From contig CANQAW010000028.1 of NCBI GenBank assembly GCA_947589525.1, forward strand, positions 1-13,126: 13,126 nucleotides of DNA, written 5' to 3'. Every line of letters starts with the position of its first letter. The first letter of the stretch is position 1. The stretch comes from Candidatus Gastranaerophilales bacterium (GTDB taxonomy: Bacteria; Cyanobacteriota; Vampirovibrionia; Gastranaerophilales; Gastranaerophilaceae). A program made the translations under genes and the position numbers. Below the pieces are notes generated by a model. It saw only the letters and a list, made by a program, of their open reading frames with translations. It searched no databases and was not told the origin of the DNA. This document shows, piece by piece, positions 6,036 through 12,263 of the stretch.

Positions 6036-6491
6036 ATGAAATACGAAATAGAATATATTGAAAAAATTGCCAAAATCTTAAACGATAACCAGTTATCGGA
6101 AATTATCTTAGAAGACGGCGAAGAAGCCATTACAGTCAGAAAAGAATTGCAAATTATTCAAAGTGCGCCTCAGGTTGCTTCTTGTGCGGTTCAACCGGCT
6201 GTTCAAGCTCAAGCGCCCGTTAATCCTAAAGAAGAAAAACAATCATCCCAGCCTAAAGGAACGGCAATCACTTCTCCTATGGTCGGGGCATTTTATGCTT
6301 CACCCGCACCCGGGGCAAAGCCTTTTGTTAAAGTCGGCGATGTAATAAGCGCAGGGCAGGTTGTTTGTATAGTTGAAGCAATGAAGCTTATGAACGAAAT
6401 TGAATCGGATGTTTCAGGTAAAGTTACTCAAATTTGCGTTGAAGACGGTCAAAGCGTTGAATACGGACAAGTTTTAATGTATGTTGAGTAA
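6036..6491 (+). CDS. accB: Biotin carboxyl carrier protein of acetyl-CoA carboxylase
   Basis: BCCP carries the biotin that shuttles carboxyl groups in the first committed step of fatty acid synthesis. At 151 aa it is typical. The N-terminal helix region (1-40) is acidic, followed by an Ala/Pro/Gln-rich linker (about 43-75). The C-terminal biotinyl domain runs from about 76 to 151. The biotin attachment site is EAMKLMNEI, with Lys117 the modified residue; the family thumb sequence SPMVGAFYASPAPGAKPF is present at 80-97. The ribosome binding site is AAGG. It lies 12 nt after efp and 17 nt before its partner accC, so the three are almost certainly in one operon. accA and accD, for the carboxyltransferase half, are not in the window. 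Confidence 0.96.
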   Translation: MKYEIEYIEKIAKILNDNQLSEIILEDGEEAITVRKELQIIQSAPQVASCAVQPAVQAQAPVNPKEEKQSSQPKGTAITSPMVGAFYASPAPGAKPFVKVGDVISAGQVVCIVEAMKLMNEIESDVSGKVTQICVEDGQSVEYGQVLMYVE

Positions 6492-6508
6492 CGCACAAGG
6501 TATAATAA

Positions 6509-7873
6509 ATGTTTAAAAAAGTTTTAATCGCAAATAGAGGCGAAATAGCCATCAGAATAATAAGAGCCTGCCGAGAACTTGGAATTGCAACCGTTGCAGT
6601 GTATTCTCAAGCGGACGCTCAAAGCCTGCATGTATCTTTAGCGGATGAAGCCTATTGTATTGGCCCTGCGCAAAGTGCAAAAAGTTATCTTCATATTCCT
6701 GCGCTAATTTCAGTAGCGCTGACATCAGGCGCAGACGCCATTCACCCCGGTTACGGTTTTTTATCGGAAAGAGCCGATTTTGTTGATATCTGCGAAGAAC
6801 ATCATATTAAATTTATCGGGCCGAGTTCGGATGCCATGCTTAAAATGGGAGATAAAGCAAACGCAAGAAAAACAATGCAGGAAGCAGGCGTTCCAATCAC
6901 TCCCGGTCTTGGCATAGTTGAAGATATTGAAGATATTAAAGCTTTTGTTAAAAAAGTCGGCTATCCTATTATAATTAAAGCAACCGCAGGCGGCGGCGGA
7001 AAAGGCATGCGGATAGTAAGAAAAGAAGAAGAACTCGAAGATTCTTTTAATCTTTGCAGAGCTGAAGCTCAAAGTGCTTTTGCAAATCCCGATGTTTATG
7101 TTGAAAAATTTATTGAAAACCCCCGTCATATCGAAGTTCAGATTTTATCTGACAGCTACGGAAACGTTATTCATTTGGGCGAAAGAGATTGTTCAATTCA
7201 AAGAAGAAACCAAAAGCTTCTTGAAGAAGCGCCCTCTGTGGCAATAACGGAAGATATCAGAGAAAAAATGGGTTCTTGCGTAATTAAAGCAATTAAAGCA
7301 ATTAATTACGAGGGCACGGGAACAATCGAATTTTTGCTTGATGAAACCAACCCCAAAGATAAAAAATTCTATTTTATGGAAATGAATACACGTGTTCAAG
7401 TAGAACACTGTGTCAGCGAAATGATTTCAAATGTTGATATTGTAAAAGAACAAATTAAAATTGCTCAAGGAGAAAAACTTTCATACTCCCAAAAAGATAT
7501 CAAACTTCAAGGTCATGCCATAGAATGCAGAATTAACGCAGAAGACTCGGAAAAATGCTTTATGCCAAACCCCGGAATGATAGAGGGCTACATCGCCCCC
7601 GGCGGTTTTGGAACACGTGTTGATTCTCATGCTTATACGGGCTATAAAATTCCCCCTTACTATGATTCCTTAGTCGGAAAAGTAATCTGCTGGGGCAGAG
7701 ACAGGGAAGATGCCAGAAAAAGAATGCTAAGAGCGCTTGATGATTACGTTATAACAGGTATTAAAACCACAATTCCTTTCCACAAAAGGATTTTAACTAA
7801 TCCTAATTTCATCTCGGGTAAATTTAACACAAGTTTTATTGAAAAAAATTACCCTGAAGTTTTAAAAAAGTAA
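6509..7873 (+). CDS. accC: Biotin carboxylase subunit of acetyl-CoA carboxylase
   Basis: AccC is an ATP-grasp enzyme that carboxylates the biotin on AccB with bicarbonate and ATP. It is full length at 454 aa. The N-terminal domain starts MFKKVLIANRGEIAIRI. The glycine-rich ATP loop GGGGKGM is at 161-167, HLGERDCS at 222-229 with catalytic-site Lys236 in NQKLLEEAPS, and EMNTRVQVEH at 291-300 (Glu291, Asn293, Arg295, Glu299). The RINAED segment carries the C-terminal-domain Arg341. No catalytic residue is missing. The ribosome binding site AAGG lies about ten bases before the ATG. It follows accB by 17 nt and is followed one base later by the nucleotidyltransferase gene. Confidence 0.96.
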   Translation: MFKKVLIANRGEIAIRIIRACRELGIATVAVYSQADAQSLHVSLADEAYCIGPAQSAKSYLHIPALISVALTSGADAIHPGYGFLSERADFVDICEEHHIKFIGPSSDAMLKMGDKANARKTMQEAGVPITPGLGIVEDIEDIKAFVKKVGYPIIIKATAGGGGKGMRIVRKEEELEDSFNLCRAEAQSAFANPDVYVEKFIENPRHIEVQILSDSYGNVIHLGERDCSIQRRNQKLLEEAPSVAITEDIREKMGSCVIKAIKAINYEGTGTIEFLLDETNPKDKKFYFMEMNTRVQVEHCVSEMISNVDIVKEQIKIAQGEKLSYSQKDIKLQGHAIECRINAEDSEKCFMPNPGMIEGYIAPGGFGTRVDSHAYTGYKIPPYYDSLVGKVICWGRDREDARKRMLRALDDYVITGIKTTIPFHKRILTNPNFISGKFNTSFIEKNYPEVLKK

Positions 7874-7874
7874 A

Positions 7875-8993
7875 ATGTTAAAAAAAGATTTTAATGACTT
7901 TTTAAAAATACTTTCACTAAACGCTCAAAAACAGGGTGTCCGTTTGTTTTTCGTGGGTGGTTGTGTCAGAGATGAAATTTTAAACAAAAAAACAAAAGAT
8001 TTTGATTTAATAGTCGATACAAACGCAATAGAATTTTGTAAAAAAATTAAAGAATTAAAAATTAAATCAATCCACGAGGATTTTAAAACCGTTAAAGTTA
8101 TTTATAAAAATAATACCTTTGATATAGCTTCAACCCGCCTTGAAAAATATCCTTATTCAGGCTGTTTACCGGAAGTTACCAAAACGGGCGTAAAAATTGA
8201 ACAAGATGTTTTAAGGAGAGATTTTACAATTAATTCTTTATATAAAGAAATAAAACTGAAAGATAATAAGCTTAGTTTTGAAATTATTGATTTAACAGAC
8301 GGTTTAAAAGATATAAAAAATAAAACTTTAAAAGTTTTGCATAAAAATAGCTACATCGATGACCCCACAAGGATTTTAAGGGGGTTAGATTTTAAACACC
8401 GCTTTAATTTTGATTTTACGGAATATGATATAACTTTAATTAAAGATTATCTTAAAAATCCGAATTTAAAAAACGCTTCAACGGATAGAATTAAATCCGT
8501 TTTATTAAAAATTTTATCTTCAAAAAATAACAAAAAAATCTTTAAAGATATTCTTGATTATAAAATTTATAAATTAATAAATAAAAATCTTAAATATGAT
8601 TTAGAAAATATCGAAAAAACAGTTAAAAAATTTAAGCTCAAAGATGAAAATCTGGCGCAATTTTATTATTTTATTTTATCCGATAATCAAACGCCTCTAT
8701 TTTGCGCAAAATCAAAAACAGACATCGTAAAAAACTTTGAAAAACTTGATATTTCTAATCTTGCTTATTACTTTTACAAAACGCAGGATAAAAATGCCCT
8801 TGTTTATTTAAAATTAAAAGATATAAAGCTTTTAATAAAAGGGGAAGATTTAATTAAACTAAACTATCCTCAAGGTAAAACTATAGGAAAAATCCTATCG
8901 GATACATTAGAAGAAAAACTTAAAAATCCCCAAAATTTCAAAACCAAAAAACAAGAAATAGCTTTTGTAAAATCTAAATTCCAAAAAACATAG
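7875..8993 (+). CDS. Class II tRNA nucleotidyltransferase / poly(A) polymerase family protein
   Basis: Members of this family add CCA, or only part of it, to tRNA 3' ends, or act as poly(A) polymerases. The nucleotidyltransferase head is clear: GGCVRD (28-33), the metal-binding DFD (Asp42, Asp44), RRDFTIN (114-120) and the base-recognition segment DDPTRILRGLDF (162-173), followed by the neck motif STDRIKSVLLKIL (202-214). The C-terminal half is Lys/Asn-rich and divergent, and I see no HD phosphohydrolase motif. At 372 aa the length suits a CCA- or A-adding enzyme without an HD domain. Which of the three activities it has cannot be settled here, so I give no symbol. It starts one base after the accC stop codon with no Shine-Dalgarno, so it is probably translated by coupling. 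Confidence 0.85.
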   Translation: MLKKDFNDFLKILSLNAQKQGVRLFFVGGCVRDEILNKKTKDFDLIVDTNAIEFCKKIKELKIKSIHEDFKTVKVIYKNNTFDIASTRLEKYPYSGCLPEVTKTGVKIEQDVLRRDFTINSLYKEIKLKDNKLSFEIIDLTDGLKDIKNKTLKVLHKNSYIDDPTRILRGLDFKHRFNFDFTEYDITLIKDYLKNPNLKNASTDRIKSVLLKILSSKNNKKIFKDILDYKIYKLINKNLKYDLENIEKTVKKFKLKDENLAQFYYFILSDNQTPLFCAKSKTDIVKNFEKLDISNLAYYFYKTQDKNALVYLKLKDIKLLIKGEDLIKLNYPQGKTIGKILSDTLEEKLKNPQNFKTKKQEIAFVKSKFQKT

Positions 8994-9068
8994 ATTTTTA
9001 ACTTAAGAATTGTATTTGTTACAATAATTAACATTTGATTTTGTCAATTTTAAGGTTATCGCTGTCCT

Positions 9069-9096
9069 TTGGCGCTTTTGTGTTTGTTAATATAAT
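9069..9096 (+). promoter_or_regulatory. Sigma-70-like promoter of the flagellin gene
   Basis: TTGGCG at 9069-9074, a 16-bp spacer, and a perfect TATAAT at 9091-9096 predict a start near 9103. This is the best promoter match in the window, and it sits upstream of a gene with codon use typical of high expression. Its sigma-70 form is notable because many bacteria use sigma-28 for flagellin. Confidence 0.6.
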
Positions 9097-9206
9097 TAAT
9101 AATTAAATTTATCTGTTTAAAGATTTAAAAAAGTGTGAATAGTAATTCTAAGAGAGAAATTAATAAGTAATTTTTCGAAACACAACGGATTGTATTAAGG
9201 CTTTAT

Positions 9207-9214
9207 GAAAGGAG
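9207..9214 (+). promoter_or_regulatory. Strong ribosome binding site of flagellin
   Basis: GAAAGGAG lies seven bases before the ATG at 9222. It is the most complete Shine-Dalgarno in the window and fits a highly translated structural protein. Confidence 0.85.
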
Positions 9215-9221
9215 CTCATTT

Positions 9222-10145
9222 ATGGCTGTTACTATTAACACAAACGTCGACGCGTTGAAAATTCAAGGTTTGCTGGGAAAATCCACAAACAAGTTATCTA
9301 CTGCCATGGAAAGAATGTCCAGCGGTTTAAAGATTAACCGTGCAGGTGATGACGCAGCAGGAACAGTTATCGCTGCAAAAATGAATGTTCAACTGGACGG
9401 CAACAAAGTTGCTCAAAACAACATTCAAAATGCTACAAATCTGTTATCTACAACAGAAGGAAACTTGGACGTTATCGAAGACAACTTAACAAGAATTCGT
9501 GACCTGACTCTTCAAGCAAAGAACTCAACTTATTCAACAGATGAAAAACAAGCTATGCAAGATGAAATTGATGAACGTGTAGCTGAAATCGACCGTATAT
9601 CTTCATCTTCCAAATATTCAGGTCTTCACTTGTTTGAAGAAGATGCTGACAACAAAGATGGCGCAGCTTCTCTGCAAAAACAAGGTGCAACTTTCCAAGT
9701 CGGCGCTGATGCCAGAGAAGATAACGTTATCAGTATCGATAAATCATTATTTGACTGCGTAAGCTTCTCAGCTTTAACAGAGATGACCGTTGGTTTATCA
9801 AGCGGAGTTCACAAAAAAGGTATAACAATTAATTCCGCCGGCTTTAACGTAGCTACTTTAACGGCAGGACAATTATCTACGGCAATTGGACACCTTGATG
9901 ATGCTATTACTAACATCACAGAAAGAAAATCAAAAATTGGTTCTGCTGAAAACCGCTTAGCTTCTGCTTTAGAAACTCTTCAAACACAATACGAAAACTT
10001 ATCAAGTTCTAAATCAGTAATTACGGATGCTGACGTTGCTCAAGAAGCTTCAGATTTCACTCAAAATCAAATACTTCAACAAATATCCGTTGCTTTACTT
10101 GCTCAAGCAAACCAAGCACCTTCTATAGCAACAAGTTTAATATAA
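9222..10145 (+). CDS. Flagellin
   Basis: This is the filament subunit of the bacterial flagellum, secreted through the flagellar type III system and assembled outside the cell. The 307-aa protein has the conserved N-terminal D0/D1 region (about 1-140, starting MAVTINTNVDAL and including RMSSGLKINRAGDDAAG), a D1 hairpin FQVGADAREDNVISI (158-172), a short variable centre (about 173-215), and the C-terminal D1/D0 helices ending QANQAPSIATSLI. The short centre makes it a minimal flagellin lacking large D2/D3 domains. Arg91, Leu95 and Glu115 match the positions of Salmonella FliC residues that contact TLR5. A single Cys179 is unusual for a flagellin. Codons such as AAC, GAC and TTC are more frequent than in neighbouring genes, as in highly expressed genes. 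It has its own promoter and terminator and no flagellar neighbours here. Confidence 0.96.
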   Translation: MAVTINTNVDALKIQGLLGKSTNKLSTAMERMSSGLKINRAGDDAAGTVIAAKMNVQLDGNKVAQNNIQNATNLLSTTEGNLDVIEDNLTRIRDLTLQAKNSTYSTDEKQAMQDEIDERVAEIDRISSSSKYSGLHLFEEDADNKDGAASLQKQGATFQVGADAREDNVISIDKSLFDCVSFSALTEMTVGLSSGVHKKGITINSAGFNVATLTAGQLSTAIGHLDDAITNITERKSKIGSAENRLASALETLQTQYENLSSSKSVITDADVAQEASDFTQNQILQQISVALLAQANQAPSIATSLI

Positions 10146-10175
10146 TTGGTATTACGGAAAAGAAGATTTTATATA

Positions 10176-10847
10176 TTATACGGCGTCCGAATTATTTCGG
10201 GCGCCTTTTAGTATGTTTTTTAAAAATGATTTTCTGTGATATTTACAAATGCCGTATTTTTTAATTGCTTCAATATGTTTTTTAGTCAGATATCCTTTGT
10301 TGTTTTTCCAATCGTATTGCGGAAATTGTTTATCAATTTCCAGCATATAGTTATCTCTTGAAACTTTTGCAAGAATGCTTGCGCCCGCAATATTAGCGGA
10401 AAGCATATCTCCTTTTATGATATATTTTTGAGGATGGGGAAAATCTTTTATTAATTTATTTCCGTCAACTAAAGTTAAAATATTTTTTGTTTTTAATTTA
10501 TCTATAACTTCTTTTACTGCAAGCTTCATCGCTAAAAGAGAAGCATTTAAAATATTTATTTTTTCAATTGTTTCAACATCAACCGACTTAATCGAATAAA
10601 AAGAATTTTGAATAATTAAATCAAAAAGTTCTTCTCTGATTTTAGGGGAGAGTTTTTTTGAATCGTTTAATTTTTTAAATAAATTTTTATCAACATCATT
10701 AAAAAAACAAACTGCTCCCGCCCAAACACCGCCTGACGCAGGGCCTCTGCCTGCTTCGTCTGAGCCTATTATAAAATCATAAGTTGTTTTAAGCCCAAGA
10801 GGAGATATTATAGTTTTTTCGTTTTTATCAAATTCAAATAAGTCCAT
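10176..10847 (-). CDS. rnhB: Ribonuclease HII
   Basis: RNase HII nicks 5' of ribonucleotides embedded in DNA and degrades the RNA strand of RNA:DNA hybrids. With the start at 10847 the protein has 223 aa. The family motifs are DEAGRGP (catalytic Asp30, Glu31), DSKKLS, LVDGNK (Asp128) and SANIAGASILAKVSRD (Asp165), so all four acidic residues are present. The frame is open up to 10901, but the extra residues would lie deep inside rbgA. The ATG at 10847 (or 10853, two codons earlier) overlaps the rbgA stop region by 14 nt with no Shine-Dalgarno, pointing to translational coupling. The last nine codons form one arm and the loop of the flagellin terminator on the other strand. Confidence 0.93.
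   Translation of the reverse strand: MDLFEFDKNEKTIISPLGLKTTYDFIIGSDEAGRGPASGGVWAGAVCFFNDVDKNLFKKLNDSKKLSPKIREELFDLIIQNSFYSIKSVDVETIEKINILNASLLAMKLAVKEVIDKLKTKNILTLVDGNKLIKDFPHPQKYIIKGDMLSANIAGASILAKVSRDNYMLEIDKQFPQYDWKNNKGYLTKKHIEAIKKYGICKYHRKSFLKNILKGARNNSDAV
10182..10209 (+). terminator. Rho-independent terminator of flagellin
   Basis: A GC-rich hairpin has arms GGCGTCCGAA and TTCGGGCGCC (one T-G wobble) around a TTAT loop, followed by TTTT. It starts 36 nt after the flagellin stop codon and lies inside the 3' end of rnhB on the opposite strand. On the minus strand no T run follows, so it serves the flagellin transcript. Confidence 0.85.
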
Positions 10848-11697
10848 AATCATCAGGTATTTCAAGAGTAAACTTTCCGATTCTTCCTTCTCTAAAAGCA
10901 CTTAGAATATATTGAGAAGTCCTTTTTAAGTCTGGTTTATTTCCTTTTAAAATCCAATTTCTTTTATAAGAAATTGCTTCAAGGGTTATTTCTTCGTTTA
11001 ATTCAAAGTTATAATAACTATAGAGTTCTTTTTTATAGTTTTTTAAGAGATTTTCAATTAAATTTTCAGCTACAAATTCGCTGTTATAAGCATTTTCTCC
11101 GACAGAATTAACGTATGCGAGTTTAATAGCTTGATTTTGGTCATTTTGAACGGTAGGGATAATCCCCGGGGTGTCTAAAAGCTCGATTTTATCATTTATT
11201 CTAACCCATTGTTGAGTCCTTGTAACACCTGCACGAGCGCCTGTTTTTGTTTTGGAGCTTTTAGTGAGTTTATTTATAGTTGAACTTTTCCCGACATTTG
11301 GCATACCTATAACCATTGTTCTTACAGGTCTTGGTAAAAGCCCTTTTTCAAGGCGTTTTTGAGTTATATCTTTTGAAAGTGCCGTTACTTTATTTATTAT
11401 TTTATTTATATCGTTTTTGTTTTTTAAGCTTGTAATTAAAACTTCGCAAAGAGTCTTTTTTTGAATATAATCCGCCCAGATTTGATTATAGTTTTTATCC
11501 GATAAATCGGATTTATTTAACAAAATCAATCTTGGTTTATTGGCGCATAAATCGGCGGTTGTTTTATACCAGCTGGAATAAGGAATTCTTGCATCAAGCA
11601 CTTCGATAATTACATCTGTCAGGTTTAATTTTTCTTTAAGCTGTCTTTGCGCTTTTGCAATGTGCCCGGGGTACCAATGGATAAAATTACTATTCAT
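10834..11697 (-). CDS. rbgA: Ribosome biogenesis GTPase RbgA (YlqF)
   Basis: RbgA is a circularly permuted GTPase that acts late in 50S subunit assembly. At 287 aa it is full length. The N-terminal HWYPGHIAKA (7-16) is the family hallmark, with the His that takes part in GTP hydrolysis. G4 NKSD is at 61-64, the P-loop GMPNVGKSS at 131-139, G2 GVTRTQQW at 157-164 and G3 DTPG at 175-178; a C-terminal helical domain follows. AAAGGA lies just upstream of the ATG. It sits between rplS and rnhB, a conserved order in Firmicutes and other bacteria, and overlaps rnhB by 14 nt. Only about 24 nt separate its ATG from the upstream terminator, so it probably depends on read-through from rplS. Confidence 0.94.
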   Translation of the reverse strand: MNSNFIHWYPGHIAKAQRQLKEKLNLTDVIIEVLDARIPYSSWYKTTADLCANKPRLILLNKSDLSDKNYNQIWADYIQKKTLCEVLITSLKNKNDINKIINKVTALSKDITQKRLEKGLLPRPVRTMVIGMPNVGKSSTINKLTKSSKTKTGARAGVTRTQQWVRINDKIELLDTPGIIPTVQNDQNQAIKLAYVNSVGENAYNSEFVAENLIENLLKNYKKELYSYYNFELNEEITLEAISYKRNWILKGNKPDLKRTSQYILSAFREGRIGKFTLEIPDDYGLI

Positions 11698-11720
11698 TAC
11701 AATTCCTTTTTGTTTTTATT

Positions 11721-11754
11721 AAAAAGCCTTGGATTTGTTATATAAAATCCAAGG
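11721..11754 (-). terminator. Terminator between rplS and rbgA
   Basis: On the minus strand the hairpin has 10-bp perfect arms (CCTTGGATTT and its complement) around a loop of about 8 nt, followed by CTTTTT. It lies about 28 nt past the rplS stop codon and just upstream of rbgA, so it may partly attenuate transcription and set a high rplS to rbgA ratio. Confidence 0.8.
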
Positions 11755-11781
11755 TTCTTTAAAATTTCCAGCGGGAAAAAA

Positions 11782-12135
11782 TTATCTTTTTTCCATTTTT
11801 TCTCTGATACGAGTAGCTTTGCCTGAACGTTCTCTTAAGTAATATAATTTTGCACGTCTGACATCGCCTTTTCTTAAAACTTGAATTTTTTCAATTCTTG
11901 GTGAATAAATTGCAAATACACGTTCAACGCCGACGCCTTGGAATACTTTTCTAACAGTGATAGTTTTGTTTATTCCGCCTCCGCGTTTTTTAATAACAGT
12001 GCCTTCAAACGCTTGAGTTCTTTCTTTGTTGCCTTCGATAATTCTGACGAACACTTTAACCGTATCCCCGGGGTTTATTTCAGGCATTTCTTTTTGCGTA
12101 TATTCTTTTTCTAATTCGTCAATTATAGGATTCAT
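11782..12135 (-). CDS. rplS: 50S ribosomal protein L19
   Basis: L19 lies at the interface of the 30S and 50S subunits. The protein is 117 aa from the ATG at 12135, matching the usual 115-120 aa. It contains PGDTVKVFVRIIEGNKERTQ, then FEGTVIKKRGGGINKTITVRK, GVGVERVFAIYSPRIEKI, and the basic C-terminal tail beginning KGDVRRAKLYYLRER. The frame is open to an ATG at 12174, but that would add 13 atypical residues, and the -10 box at 12175-12180 would place the transcription start downstream of it. The start at 12135 has AAAAAGGG seven bases upstream. The usual upstream partners rpsP, rimM and trmD are absent; a divergent gene takes their place. Confidence 0.95.
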   Translation of the reverse strand: MNPIIDELEKEYTQKEMPEINPGDTVKVFVRIIEGNKERTQAFEGTVIKKRGGGINKTITVRKVFQGVGVERVFAIYSPRIEKIQVLRKGDVRRAKLYYLRERSGKATRIREKMEKR

Positions 12136-12142
12136 TTTTTTG

Positions 12143-12150
12143 CCCTTTTT
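12143..12150 (-). promoter_or_regulatory. Ribosome binding site that decides the rplS start
   Basis: AAAAAGGG on the minus strand lies seven bases before the ATG at 12135. The upstream in-frame ATG at 12174 has no such site, so this supports the 117-aa form of L19. Confidence 0.7.
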
Positions 12151-12174
12151 GTTAGTTGTTCCAGTATTACTCAT

Positions 12175-12180
12175 ATTATA
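12175..12180 (-). promoter_or_regulatory. -10 box of the rplS operon
   Basis: A perfect TATAAT on the minus strand predicts a start near 12168 and a leader of about 33 nt before the chosen rplS ATG. A TTGTTT lies 15 bp upstream as a weak -35 candidate. The 83-bp divergent gap 12181-12263 must also hold the promoter of the gene at 12264. Confidence 0.5.
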
Positions 12181-12263
12181 TTAAACAAAATTATTAAACA
12201 AGTACTTTTATAAACTTTTGTTAACAAATTTAATTTTTTTTGTTTTGAAAATAAGATTGTTTT

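Larger units (their letters stand above)
8994..9221 (+). promoter_or_regulatory. Flagellin promoter region and 5' leader
   Basis: This 228-bp gap separates the nucleotidyltransferase from flagellin. A small hairpin (ATTGTA/TACAAT around 9008-9024) follows the upstream gene but has no T run, so no convincing terminator is seen. The sigma-70-like promoter at 9069-9096 would give a leader of about 120 nt. A TAAAGATT at 9118-9125 resembles the -35 half of a sigma-28 promoter, but no matching GCCGATAA-like -10 element follows, so I do not call one. The leader contains two GGA triplets, one of them within the ribosome binding site. Confidence 0.5.

Noticed and set aside
6163..6345. 60-aa plus-strand frame
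   Set aside because: It is a frame-shifted shadow inside accB, with no start signal.
6761..7129. 122-aa minus-strand frame
   Set aside because: It is fully contained in accC, whose sequence is strongly conserved; the composition (Phe/Asn/Cys-rich) is typical of an antisense shadow.
7281..7310. Near-tandem repeat of ATTAAAGCA in accC
   Set aside because: It encodes the ordinary family sequence IKAIKAIN; a codon-level coincidence, not a mobile or regulatory repeat.
7193..7408. 71-aa minus-strand frame
   Set aside because: Antisense shadow of accC, rich in Phe and Cys, with no ribosome binding site.
8994..9060. Possible terminator after the nucleotidyltransferase
   Set aside because: Only a 6-bp AT-rich stem (ATTGTA/TACAAT) without a following T run; too weak to call.
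9205..9258. 17-codon out-of-frame ORF overlapping the flagellin start
   Set aside because: The ATG at 9205 lies in the spacer before the flagellin ribosome binding site and has only a short AAGG upstream. Its frame is entirely explained by flagellin and its leader, so it is most likely chance.
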